Assembly (NCBI GenBank): GCA_018340805.1
Contig: JACMZG010001913.1
Coordinates: forward strand, 16,803,071 to 16,867,070
Length of the DNA stretch: 64,000 bases
Source: Microvelia longipes
Lineage: Eukaryota; Arthropoda; Insecta; Hemiptera; Veliidae
Direction: 5' to 3'
Shown: in pieces, positions 43,930 through 54,659 of the stretch
How the letters are laid out: each line of letters opens with the position of its first letter
Numbering within the stretch: position 1 is the stretch's first letter
The notes under the pieces: generated by a model
The model's database searches: none
What the model saw: only the letters and a program-made list of their open reading frames with translations
Told to the model about the DNA's origin: nothing
Made by a program: the position numbers and the translations under genes

Positions 43930-45100
43930 GTGCATCAAAATTTGTTTAAATAAACAATAAATGACAGTGTAGGCTAACAAGCTGCTAATTATAGTCTGTT
44001 CAAGGATTTAATTGAAGAAGTTTTTCTAGGATTTTACTATTGGTATAAAAAGACTAATAGAACGGTATGAAGAAATAAAAAGTTGAGGCTTAGAGAATTT
44101 AAGTATATCATTATTAAACTGCAAATTTACGGACGGTTTGAAAATAAGTTTTTCCGAGTACTGAGCTTTAAATAAATTTATTTATTTATTTACAGGCAAT
44201 TACCCTAAGAAAACAAAATATGACTAAATAGCGGTTCAGTTTAAAGAGCGGTTGGAATATTTTCTTTAAAAAGAAGCAAAGACTAAATGAAAAACAATAT
44301 AATTTGGCGAAAGACACCTAGGAAATGTAAGAAGCAAAAAGCAATGCAACAAGCATTCGAGCAAGCATTCGACATTCGTCGTCATTAATGGCTCGACATT
44401 ACGTCATGTCCTACTCTGTTTCGTTACTTCTAACTCATCAGGGTGCCGGCAGAGCCTGAACTCACTCTGACCTTACATTAAAATTCCGAAGAATACCAGA
44501 GACGAGGGGTGCTCTCTTAATGCCATCATGCTTGGCAAGCAAAACATGTATCATTTGATACTGCCGTAATAAAAAGTAATAAAAAATAACGTAATTAGGT
44601 AAATAAACATTAAGTAGATTTTGATAACTGGGACTAATTTAAATGACAAAACTAAAAAAAGAACAAAATATTTTTTGTTAAACAAGTTCTTAATTGGCAA
44701 AAGTAATACAATATTTAACAAAACAAAAAAAAAGTAAAATAAAAATGATAAAAGTAAAGACATAAATAAATAAAAGAAGAAATAAAGAATAATCTTTAAA
44801 TGAATTTTCATCTGAAAATTTCGTTGTTCGGGTGAAGAAACGGGTGAAGAGGGGGGATCGATTTTGCTTAGCCCCCTAATTCCAAAAATACCTGTTGTCA
44901 TGGTTCAAATATATTGTATAAGTTGCCTTTATCCAAAACTTGCATTAGTCATCTCAAAGTTATTCCCTATTACTGTTAAAATTATTGCTAATAACATTTT
45001 GTATTATGCAAAATGTATGGCTGCAGTATTCAAATAAAAAAGTTTTAATATGGCCAAACATGAAATTATGTTTCTCTATCCATTACTGAGATTTTATTTT
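43930..45100. other. Unassigned sequence
   Basis: 44340-44530 is less AT-rich with several TCGA and ACGTCA phrases. A minus-strand frame at 44551-44901 begins with a non-low-complexity 30 residues (MTTGIFGIRGLSKIDPPSS) and then turns Phe/Leu-rich. Nothing is recognised. Confidence 0.35.
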
Positions 45101-45109
45101 CGAGACGTC

Positions 45110-45180
45110 TTTCAATGGAACGCGATAACTTTCGAACGGTTTTTCGGACCTGAATGATTTTTAGTACACAAAAATTACCT
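45110..45180 (+). mobile_element. Family E fragment
   Basis: AATGGAACGCGATAACTTTCG then AACGGTTTTTCGGACCTGAA then TTTAGTACAC matches the 24.0 and 26.55 kb copies. This copy has no (TA)n before it. Confidence 0.6.
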
Positions 45181-45445
45181 TATAAAATGTCCAACGTCCT
45201 ATTGTTTATAAAATGCGTATTATGTCATTAACCCACAATAACTTCTTATAAAATGTCCAACGTCCTTTGTTTATAAAATGCGTATTAGGTCATTAACCCA
45301 CAATAACTTCTTATAAATGTCCAACGTCCTATTGTTTATAATATGCATTTATGTCATTAACCCACAATAACTTCTTATAAAATGTCCAACGTCCTTTGTT
45401 TATAAAATGCGTATTATGTCATTAACCCACAATAACTTCTTAGTA
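45178..45445. repeat. 65-66-bp tandem array, 4 copies
   Basis: TATAAAATGTCCAACGTCCT then TTTATAAAATGCGTATTATG then TCATTAACCCACAATAACTT starts near 45181, 45247, 45312 and 45376. The unit is the continuation of family E/A-type sequence (GTCATTAACCCACAATAACT), so the array grew from inside a dispersed repeat. Confidence 0.95.
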
Positions 45446-45739
45446 AATATTTCCTAAACGTTGAAAATTTAGAGGTGGCTAAAATTTAATTTGCATACAC
45501 TACAATGCATTTTAAATACATAGATAGTGTTACATTTTTTTTAAAAATCAAGATTACTTTCATCTAGAATCTACAGACGCTATGAAAAAATCTCTTTAAA
45601 AAAATCGCTTAAAATATCTATTGATTCTTTCACTGATGAAACATGATTTTGTATCAGGTGACACTCACGCAGATTTTTATTTACTTGTGAACTTTTGATT
45701 TGTGTTATATCAGATAGACAATTGATAAAAAGAATTAAA

Positions 45740-46135
45740 AGTCATATTTTTATTATTGCAATCCTTCTCCCACCTATTACAGGAGATAGGGAAGAAACAA
45801 TTTCACGAGTGTGCATGCATATTAGAAACTGATTTTCCTCGATAATTTTCGGTAACAAACTTAAACATAAAATAAATCTGCAATAAAAACTAGCGGTCAC
45901 CCATCTACTAGCAGGTACTGATCTCGCTCGATGTGGCTTAACACTTATGATCCAACACAAAACCGTGGATACACTAGCATTATTATAACGAAACTTAGTA
46001 TACTTATTGACTAAGTAATGGAGTTCACTTATACAAAATTTTAATTCAATTGGATTATTTTTCGATTTTGTACAATTTTTAAATAACATATTAAGTATTT
46101 GATGAACCTTGAAGTAATCGTGATAATAAAATAAA
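45740..46135 (-). mobile_element. Family A 3' and middle part with 5S-like segment
   Basis: The 5S-like segment, then TTATGATCCAACACAAAACC, AACGAAACTTAGTATACTTA, TTTTAATTCAATTGGATTAT and TTTCGATTTTGTACAATTTTT occur in family order on the minus strand. Confidence 0.7.
45891..45944 (-). other. 5S rRNA-like segment in family A
   Basis: On the minus strand: TTAAGCCACATCGAGCGAGA then TCAGTACCTGC then ATGGGTGACCGCTA, with a 6-base insertion (TAGTAG) before the box C half. It is one of the two clearest 5S-like copies. Confidence 0.68.
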
Positions 46136-46283
46136 ATTTACCACATCTGTCCTATTTTAGCGAATTTTCATAATGAAAATGACGCTTATGAGGTTGTTCG
46201 GATGACGGAAGTTGAGGGTGGGAGTGAGTGGAATCGGTTCCTATTGGCTTCCTGATAACAAAAATATATGTCCGAAAAAAGTT

Positions 46284-46292
46284 ATATATATA

Positions 46293-46380
<88 letters not shown>

Positions 46381-46386
46381 TAATAT

Positions 46387-46449
<63 letters not shown>

Positions 46450-46476
46450 AGAGTTTCTACCCTTTCGTATGGCGAA

Positions 46477-46551
<75 letters not shown>

Positions 46552-46582
46552 AGAGTTTCTACCCTTTCGTATGGCGAACGAT
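46284..46582. repeat. (TA)n tracts with a duplicated 40-bp unit
   Basis: TA tracts at 46284-46442 and 46481-46544. The phrase ATGTATGTAAGAGTTTCTAC then CCTTTCGTATGGCGAACGAT occurs at 46441-46480 and 46543-46582, so tract plus unique sequence is duplicated with a 102-bp offset. A family E copy begins in the second unit. Confidence 0.95.
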
Positions 46583-46690
46583 AACTCTCGAAGGCGTCCT
46601 CAAATTGAAACGAAACTTTGCAAATCGCGAGATGTTGAGGAGGTTACGAGGCCTATTGTTTATTAAAACATTATGACGTCATCAATCAAA
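46560..46690 (+). mobile_element. Family E dispersed repeat
   Basis: TCGTATGGCGAACGATAACT, CTCGAAGGCGTCCTC, GAAACTTTGCAAATCGCGAG and ATGACGTCATCAATCAAAG are in family order, directly after the (TA)n tract. Confidence 0.55.
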
Positions 46691-46931
46691 GTTATGACGT
46701 CAAGAAATTTTTTTTTTTTTTAAACTTGAAATGGCTTTTAAAACAAGGTATTTCGTGTTTAGGTAGACGGCTAGCTGAATCGATTAAGACCAATTTCAGC
46801 TCAATCGAACCATCACAAATGCCGCAAACAGTATACATATATATATATAATCTTGTATATATGTATACGTCCAGGTCAAAGACTTGTACGATATCTGTTG
46901 GGTTTAGTAGTGTTAGAGGATGGGGACATAG

Positions 46932-46939
46932 TATAAAAG
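46932..46939 (+). promoter_or_regulatory. TATA box candidate
   Basis: TATAAAAG, an exact consensus TATA box, 62 bases before the ATG at 47001. In AT-rich DNA such an octamer can be chance. Confidence 0.3.
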
Positions 46940-47000
46940 ATTGACCTCTACCTCTTGCTCCATCCTGGTAAGCCTACTGTCTCAGAGAGACAGGACAAAA

Positions 47001-47171
47001 ATGGCTTCCACTAAACCACGCCGAACAAAGCAGGCCCGTAAAGCGGAAGAACCTCGAAGTAGTCTTTATATGGTCGAAGTCATTCTAAAACGATTGCGAC
47101 CGGTTTCAGCTCAATCATACAATCCTAAGATAGATGGTTCACTCCCGAGTGTAGTAGGAACACTCAATTGA
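47001..47171 (+). CDS. Hypothetical 56-residue basic protein
   Basis: A frame from ATG 47001 (context AAAATGG) to TGA 47169-47171. The N-terminus MASTKPRRTKQARKAEEPRSS is very basic, and RRTKQARK resembles the histone H3 tail (ARTKQTARK) with one residue missing; the rest (LYMVEVILKRLRPVSAQS...) does not resemble a histone fold. GC content is clearly higher than around it. A TATA box lies 62 bases upstream. GGTAAGC at 46970 is donor-like. However, the phrase CGACCGGTTTCAGCTCAATC inside the frame recurs at 46786 (GACCAATTTCAGCTCAATCG) and, inverted, near 61600, so the frame overlaps a dispersed repeat and may be chance. I do not assign a function. Confidence 0.2.
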   Translation: MASTKPRRTKQARKAEEPRSSLYMVEVILKRLRPVSAQSYNPKIDGSLPSVVGTLN

Positions 47172-47179
47172 CAAGTTTG

Positions 47180-48000
47180 TGTTTATGATTTAAGTTAGGG
47201 GCCTCATCACTCTCATCAGAGTCTTGAATAGCGCTAGTAGTAAAAATATATTTGCTCTATTCTCTACTAGATTGTGCTGTAGTATTTTTTAAAAAAAAAC
47301 AGTTGCCAATCGTTTAGTAAATAAAATTAAAGTAAACAAAGATCTATGGTATGCTGTAATATTCGCGATGTATTTTTGTTTTATAAAACTTTGGGGCCTC
47401 ATCACGCGAAGCAGCACCATCGTTTTCTTAAAAAAATAACAATAATTCATTCTTATTTTTTTAGACTTTAAATTTGCTGAGTATAACATCTCGGGTTGGC
47501 GCAAACGGATAAGTAAAGGAAACAAACAAAAATTGTAACTCTGACATTTGAGGTTCAAATCCAAGGGGGGACGACAGAATGGGTGAAGTAAGAGTGAGAA
47601 ATTAATTTTTTTCACTTTTTACCAATTTATACGAAATTCTTATAGAGCTTTCTTGGGATCACTCATTCATCGACTCCTCATCATTCTAGCGCTGAAAAGC
47701 GGATGGAAAGACTTTTACCCTCAACAGCTCGTTGTTTTGGTTGAATAAAAATAAATAAATAAAATGTCAGAAATAAAATATGTCACCACTAGACTGTACT
47801 ACTTGAGCCCTGCATCCCATCAAATATTTTTTTTAAATCTTTGAGTGAGCCATCTATGTTAATATTGTTTATCTATGATCCTAAGTGACGGAACGGTATT
47901 TTTATTTAAAAACAAAAATCATGAATATATTTTTGTTTATAATGCTTGTTAGTTTTAATATTATAGCATACTATTAATAATAAAGTATTAATAAAATCTT
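47180..48000. other. Unassigned sequence
   Basis: GGGGCCTCATCAC occurs at about 47200 and 47392, suggesting a decayed repeat. Nothing else is recognised. Confidence 0.4.
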
Positions 48001-48004
48001 AATT

Positions 48005-48240
48005 AGTAAAATCAAATTTGTGAGGAAGCCTCAGCCCGCGAAGCGGGCTGTGTGGAGAGGCTGTGAAAATTCGCTAGGTACATGCAAATGCCATGTAACA
48101 AGAACAATAATGAAACAACATCATACAAACAACAACAATGTGGCCGCGAAGCGGGCACAGGGAGGCCCCCGGGCCGCGAAGCGGCCCGGTGGGCCGACGC
48201 TGCGTAGCGGCTACGGGCCGAAGGCCCGTATTTATATTAT
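48005..48240. repeat. Cluster of GC-rich hairpins with GAA/GTA loops
   Basis: AGCCCGC-GAA-GCGGGCT (48033-48049), CCGC-GAA-GCGG (48144-48154), GGGCCGC-GAA-GCGGCCC (48171-48187), CCGCTACGCAGCG-type at about 48200 and GGGCC-GAA-GGCCC at about 48216 follow one another. The stems differ in sequence but each pairs perfectly around the same loop. This block lies where the ACGAGCGAAGCGAG module sits in other family A copies. Confidence 0.85.
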
Positions 48241-48600
48241 GTGTCAACATGGGTGCTAAATTTCAAATCGATCGAAACATTTCTACGCTTTTGATAAACT
48301 TTCAAAATTTATTATTGCTAATTTATGACGTCATAAAGATATTTTTTCCGTTAACACAGCTAGAATTATGGTTTGTTTTAATCTTCTATAGTATAACACA
48401 GAAGTAGAACATAGAAGTGTACACACCCTGTACAGACACGACGATAACAGACACACACACATTCAGATAGATAACTTGGTAAAAACTACTCAGGAGGTTT
48501 TAAAAATACCTAAAACTGATAATTCAGGGTAAATCCCGGCTCCGGATTTTTACACAAACGCAATATACTTTTTATATACCTACGGTAAAAAGATAAAGCA
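48225..48600 (-). mobile_element. Family A, 5' and middle parts
   Basis: GGGTGCTAAATTTCAAATCG, TTTATGACGTCATAAAGATA, GACGATAACAGACACACACA, AACTACTCAGGAGGTTTTAA and AATATACTTTTTATATACC follow in family order. The hairpin cluster forms its left part. Confidence 0.7.
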
Positions 48601-48604
48601 AAAA

Positions 48605-49310
48605 CGGGTGCGGATACCTCAATACTTTTCCTTTCAACCTCAGACTCGCTTCACTCCTCTCTATTATGGTATATTTATCCAATGCTTAAGGTAGAAACAT
48701 TCTGGTTTCGCTACGCTTAACCTCAGAATAAAAAAGTGAACCAAAGTCCAGGATGATTTAACTTTTGCGTCAAATTTTCTGGGATTGATTAGTCATTTAG
48801 AGAGATAAACTTGATTAAGATTGGCCAAATTTCCAATTTTTCACAATTCTTAAAACAAATTCATGACTCAGCAACATATGTTAAGGTGAATAATTAAATG
48901 AAAAGTCTCTCCACAAAATAAAAACTTTATTGGCAAAGCGCTTTCAACCTAGCTAGAGGCCATCATCAGTGCAAAACCGTTGAAGAAATAAAAAGAAGAC
49001 GAGTGAGTCTATGATTTAGCTTTAGATATTAGATTCAGACTCATACAATAGTCATACATATACATCATTCTCAAGATGTATATGTTAAGGTGGTTTAAAA
49101 AATAATTTCATCTGAAGAGTACAACTAGACCATACAACCAAAATGCTACTATCTAGCGCAAACACACCAAAATGCGTGACAAAGACAGCATGATGGAAAC
49201 CACTCGCAGAAAGCATAAAACGTCATAACGAATGATTACGATCCAAAATCGGTTTTGTATTTTTTTATGAACGCACTACTTTTCCAGTGCACCCACAGCA
49301 ATAAGTAAGA
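48605..49310 (-). mobile_element. Family A copy interrupted by a Penelope-like end
   Basis: The 3' end ACGGGTGCGGATACCTCAAT, CAGACTCGCTTCACTCC, a middle part to about 48890, then a Penelope-like relic, then ACTCGCAGAAAGCATAAAAC and GAACGCACTACTTTTCCAGT at the 5' end. It lies head to tail with the previous copy. Confidence 0.6.
48903..48985 (-). mobile_element. Penelope-like 3' end with hammerhead-like core
   Basis: On the minus strand: TTTTGCA, CTGATGA (48969-48963), T, GGCCT/AGGTT stem II, GAAA (48945-48942), GCGCTTTGCC and terminal TGTGGAGAGACTT. Stem I can form from TGCA with TGCC (3 bp). It is inserted in family A. Confidence 0.65.
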
Positions 49311-49314
49311 AAAA

Positions 49315-51085
49315 TATAAATAGTTAACACGTTCTAAATTAAATAGAACCTGCCAAATTTGTTTAGATGATTTTTAAAATATTTTAATAGGAGCCGATTA
49401 TATCTTTTTAGCCGATAATTCTTTATTAAGAGCTTTAGTGTTTGCCACCTGATTATTATGGCATTCAGGTGAAACCAGTCAAGGAATATTCATATGCACT
49501 ACCAGAACGGAGGATACTATAAAACTGCATTAAAACCTTTCATCCATAAATTGACATGCGTCTCAATTTTCGATTAAGATCCCTAAATTACTGATATCAG
49601 CACAATATTCAGAAAAAGGATAATGCTCTTAACTAGAGCCCACGTTATCTCTCGTGTTCAATTATTTAATCTTGTCTTAGTTCATCTTTAGTAACTTAAT
49701 TAATAAAAGCAAAAGAAACATAAAGAAGGGTATTTAACGTCACAGAAGCTACTCTAGCGGAATGAACAAGCAAGTGGTATGTTTGATGCTCTTAAGTTAT
49801 CATGAAAAAGGTAAAAGATACATTATTAGTTGTACTGGTCTCCATTATAAGTATAAGTAATGTTTTTAGGCGCTTAAGAGACAAAAAAAGTTTCGATCTC
49901 ATATTTATAACTTACTTGAATTTCACCACACAGAGGCTTTTTAAGTTATTAATATTTAGAAAAATAATAACCTTAATAACACTCAATAAAGTTACTACAC
50001 GAATAAAAATCACAAAATAATTATTATTTAAGTCAAGCAGAGTTATCAGAAAAAATATAAAATTTAAATACTTACTAACAGTTAGGATATATTAACTAAC
50101 TAATTCAAGATATAAAAAAAGTAAATAGGCCAATAAAGATAAAAATAAATTAGGAAAATAAAATTATGATAACAGAGCTAAACTAATAATTTATTAAAAT
50201 AGTAAAAGAAAATTTACTGAAATGAATGAAATAAAAATTGCGTATCAATAAGATTTATACAAACATATTATGTAAAAGGCAAAAAAACTAAATAAGCCTC
50301 CAAAAAATAAAATAATGAAATAAAAAAAAAATATATTTTTAGACAGAGCCTTAAATAACTACGAAAAAATACTTATTTTCTTTTTACGAATAATTTATCT
50401 TCTAGTATCCCAAAATATTTGGGATTGGGGGTCGTGCGCATGCGCTTGTTTTGTCAACACATAAAAAATTTCACTCTTAGTTTTATTTTAAAAAGTGTAT
50501 CCCAAAATAAAGTAATCAAAGTTATTCCTGACTTCAATTAATATTTTAAAATCAAAGAATATCTTCTCACCTAAGGCTGAACCCGTTGAATGAATACCCT
50601 GGAACGTTGCAAGGCTGGAAGAAACTGCAAGGCTCTATGAACTTATGTAACAGTGATGTATTTTTTACATTTTTTCCAATTTTTATTTAAAGCCTAGGTC
50701 TTTGTTTATCAACTTTTAATGAACTTACAGTGTTTTTGTCATATCTTGAATCTACGTCAGACTTTAGATTTCAAATAAACAAGTAAAACATACGTCAATA
50801 GAAAAGAATTGAAAGCAATAAAAAATTGGTTTCTGTTGATAATTTTTTAGACCTCTCAGCCCTCTGATAAGTGTCTGTCAAATACAGAGCCAGAATTTGA
50901 TTTGAAATATAAATCACCTTAGGGCGCAAACCTAAAAAACTCTTTTTAAATTATTTTTTTCCAATTTATTCTTAGTATTTTTACCAAATCATTGACAAGT
51001 GAACATTTACTAAATCATGAACAAGGATTCTGCTAGGACTTGTTAATCTCTTTTTTTCATGCCTTTAATCAGTGCGAATCAATGC
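49315..51085. other. AT-rich stretch, no recognisable gene
   Basis: A 72-codon frame at 49802-50020 starts with a lysine-led hydrophobic stretch (MKKVKDTLLVVLVSIISIS), but it is in poly-A/T-rich DNA and I take it as chance. Confidence 0.45.
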
Positions 51086-51089
51086 CTTT

Positions 51090-51215
51090 AATGCGAAACC
51101 ATTTGCGAAACCACTCAGAAGGCCTTAAAAACGCATGAAATGGATAATTTGCACGGATTTTTTTGCAAACACAATACTTTTCCTACATACCTAAGGTATA
51201 AATGATGAAAAGTAA
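51090..51215 (-). mobile_element. Family A 5' terminal fragment
   Basis: AACCACTCAGAAGGCCTTAA, AACGCATGAAATGGATAATT, CAAACACAATACTTTTCCTA and ATACCTAAGGTATAAATGAT end in GAAAAGTAAT, the family's 5' terminus. Confidence 0.7.
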
Positions 51216-51574
51216 TAATAAAATTGAAAATTGAAAATAAAAAAACTTTAAGTGTTCTAAACTATTTACAGTTATTAACTTTTATATTATCTCAAGTATC
51301 ATATCATTAGTAAAACTAAATAACGTCAACTTGAAATATAAATTTTATTTATTACACTTCTGCAATCTAGCTACGCCTACTCAACCTTTTATGCTGACAT
51401 GTAAACATTAAGATATTCCTTGTCAACAAATCAAATATTTTTCAGTAAATAAGTCAAAAAAGAATTTCAAAGAAAAAAAGTATTTATCCTGTTAAGTAGT
51501 TTATGGCTTACATCAGCCTCGCAAAAGAAATTAGAGATCCCGATGTTTTGTATCCTGTATAAGCATTGTTGAGG

Positions 51575-52220
51575 AAGTTGAATTTTCTAAACTCTTGTAT
51601 CCTTTACAAGCCGCATTAACAATCTTAGAATCCCCAACGTCATGAATCAGTAAAACTCGTTAAGGAAGTTAAAATCCCCAACGTCATGAATTCCAGTAAA
51701 AGCAACGTCATGAATCCCCAACGTCATAAATCCAGAAAAAGCTTCGTCATGAATCCCTAAAGTCACGAATCCAGTAATAGCCACGTTAAGGAAGTTAAAA
51801 TCCTTAACGTTATGAATCCAGTAAAAGTACGTTAAGGAAGTTAAAATCCCCAACGTCATGAATCCAGTAAAAGCTCGTTAAGGAAGTTAAAATCCCCAAC
51901 GTCATGATTCCAGTAAAAGCAACGTCATGAATCCCCAACGTCATAAATCCAGAAAAAGCTTCGTCATGAATCCCTAAAGTCACGAATCCAGTAATAGCCA
52001 CGTTAAGGAAGTTAAAATCCTTAACGTTATGAATCCAGTAAAAGTACGTTAAGGAAGTTAAAATCCCCAACGTCATGAATCCAGTAAAAGCTCGTTAAGG
52101 AAGTTAAAATCCCCAACGTTTAGTATCCTGTGCAAGCCGCGTTAAGGAAGTTGAAATTTCCTACGTCTTGAATCCAATAAAAGCCTCGTCAAGGATGTTG
52201 GAATCTCTAACGTCATGATT
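51575..52220. repeat. Tandem array with 218-bp higher-order unit
   Basis: The base unit of about 45 bp is CGTTAAGGAAGTTAAAATCC then CCAACGTCATGAATCCAGTA. CTCGTTAAGG starts at 51656, 51874 and 52091, each block containing the same ordered set of variant units, so a block of about five units was duplicated. Frames across it are artefacts. Confidence 0.95.
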
Positions 52221-52311
52221 AAAGCAACAGTAAGGCAAGCTGATATAATATATATGATGATTCAATTGAAGAGTTTTAATGAATGAAATAATTTTTTTCA
52301 ACTTAGATTAT

Positions 52312-52443
52312 AGTACGGCATTGACGTAATTGCAGGAATAAATAGAAAATTTTCAATGTTGACCTCCTATACCGATTCTTGCAATGACGTCACATGTCAT
52401 TGAAAAAAGTCAGGTAATAACCTCCGAATGCGTTTGGTTTGTT
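52312..52443 (-). mobile_element. Small foldback element, copy 2
   Basis: The minus strand reads AACCAAACGCATTCGGAGGTT, CAATGACATGTGACGTCATT, GCAAGAATCGGTATAGGAGG and ATTCCTGCAATTACGTCA, matching 36581-36715. TGACGT.ATTGCA.GAAT is inverted within it. It splits the surrounding array (51575-52220 and 52485-52735). Confidence 0.65.
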
Positions 52444-52484
52444 TAAATAAAACTAAATCCCTTTATAACTTTCTAACATCTTGA

Positions 52485-52735
52485 CGTTAAGGAATTTGAA
52501 ATTTCTAACGTCATGAATCCAATAAAGGCCACGTTCAGGAAGTTGAAATCTCTAACGTCTAGTATTCTATACAAGCCGCGCTAATTTCTAACGTCAAGAA
52601 AGATGAAATATATAAAATAAATATAAAAAAATAAATATAAAATATAAAATATATAAAATAAATATAAAAATATAAACTTCATGTATTCTGTAAAAACCAC
52701 GTTAAGCAAGTTTGAATTTCCAACGTCATGTAACC
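52485..52735. repeat. Continuation of the CGTTAAGGAAGTT array
   Basis: Diverged units (CATGAATCCAATAAAGGCCA, GAAGTTGAAATCTCTAACGT), then an AATATAAAA-rich low-complexity part. Confidence 0.85.
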
Positions 52736-52739
52736 TATA

Positions 52740-53870
52740 AAAAATATAATTGATTGAAATAAGTTAAAGGAATTAACTGAAGAAAAAGGAAGCTAAATGA
52801 AGATGTTTTATTACATGTGTGTCCTTGAATAAACTTTTACTGTTTTCATATATCTTGTAATTACTCTCTACAAAAACTCCAATAATATAATTTTAGCAAT
52901 AGATGTTTTGCAAGTAAGGACTACCTGCTTGTTTTATATCACTTTGTGTAGATGACCAAGCGCGTATTACAGTTTTGATGTTAAAAACAAAGTAAAACAA
53001 ATTACTACTGAAAATCAAACGCCAAACTTCAGATAGACCTTACTGCTCTAAAATGATTCCATTTGTGTTTTAGTATTTCATTTGTGTTTTGATAGTTCCA
53101 AGAGAATAGACGTAATTATTACACAAAAAGCAGGCCACGATAGAACCAAAAGTATATTCGGCTTTCAAGTTTGTATTAAATCTAACAAGTGAGGCGAAAC
53201 GATGCCATGACTTCAATAATTCCTCAAAGAATCATACATATATGTTAAGAAGAAAACAGCAAAGAAAAAACTAAAAGTTATAAGAAAAATAACATCGATA
53301 TGGGTGAGAAAATTGCTTACTATTAGGTTAAAGATTTCCAAAACATTTTAAGCATTTTCTTACCTAAACCCTTTTTGAGGAATTTTACGTCTGGATTTTC
53401 ATTTTTTTCAGTTTCAGTTCACGTTTTACCGATACCATTAGGAAAAGTAGATTTTCATCCCCGGCGGGAACATCGCACACATGATATATATAAAGTATTA
53501 CGCACATTTATCCCCCCCTATTCCCTCTAATATGATCATCAAACGTAAGAAAATCGTTCGGGAAACATTCCTATATTGTTATATGAATCGGAAAATTGAC
53601 AAAGTCAACCAAAAAATCTTGGTAAGCAGTTTTAAATAACTTAGCATTTATATTTGAATTCGTATTTTTGTGATTTATTAAAAAAAAAGGAATTTTAGAA
53701 TTCGCCTTACTATTTTACCAACATTTATGTACTTGAAATATTTGTCCATCATATTTTTATTGACAATCATATGAACTAAGAAATTTATAGTACGTTATTT
53801 TTTCTCTATAAATGGAAAGTAATTCATAAATGATACACAAAATTGTTGCTAAAAACAGCTAAAAATATTC
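52740..53870. other. AT-rich stretch, no recognisable gene
   Basis: Nothing is recognised. Confidence 0.45.
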
Positions 53871-53878
53871 TTCTTTCG

Positions 53879-54142
<264 letters not shown>

Positions 54143-54149
54143 GTATTGG

Positions 54150-54595
54150 TCCTAAATTGTCTAAATGATCCTATTGGAAACCAGCAGACATCACCTATTG
54201 TGATGTCTGTGATGTGATAGGACTCATAAGGTGACCTACTTGCGAGATAATCTATCACCTTTCTCAAATTACTATTATTATCACTAAGTTAGCAAGTGTT
54301 TTTATTAAGAGTTAATATTCTGTTTCAAGACTATCGACACATATTAGGTTTTTTCTGAATTTCCCCATTACAATTTCATGTTTTATCGGTCTGTTGATGG
54401 ATGCCCAAGCAAGTATCACCAACCCCTACTGGCAATAAGTGGTAACTAATACTTACTAACTAATACAATAACTACCGTTAATAATTAAAAAACACAATAC
54501 ACCAAGTATGTAACCTAAACTTATTTGGCAAATAAATTTTGAAAATGTTGATAACTTTACGAAAAAAGGTACAATCAGACAGGTGTCCAAAATAG
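54150..54595. other. Unassigned sequence
   Basis: Nothing is recognised; ATCACCTATTGTGAT near 54190-54204 is a short inverted repeat. Confidence 0.4.
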
Positions 54596-54597
54596 TT

Positions 54598-54650
54598 GAG
54601 ATTCAATTATCGAGCTTTCAACCAGGGACCCTGGTCGTCATACGGGTTAT
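54598..54650 (-). mobile_element. Penelope-like 3' end relic, diverged
   Basis: On the minus strand: GTATGACGACCAGGG, CCCTGGTTGAAAGCTCGATA, ATTGAATCTC. The CCAGGG/CCCTGG stem and GAAAGC are kept, but the CTGATGA core is changed. Confidence 0.5.
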
Positions 54651-54659
54651 GATAATTAT

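Noticed and set aside
49802..50020. 72-codon frame with a signal-peptide-like start
   Set aside because: AT-rich surroundings, no domain, no neighbouring gene; the hydrophobic start is what T-rich DNA gives.
51647..52076. 70-88-codon minus-strand frames with repeated IHDVGDFNFLN-like residues
   Set aside because: They follow the tandem array period exactly; the repeat unit happens to lack stops in one frame.
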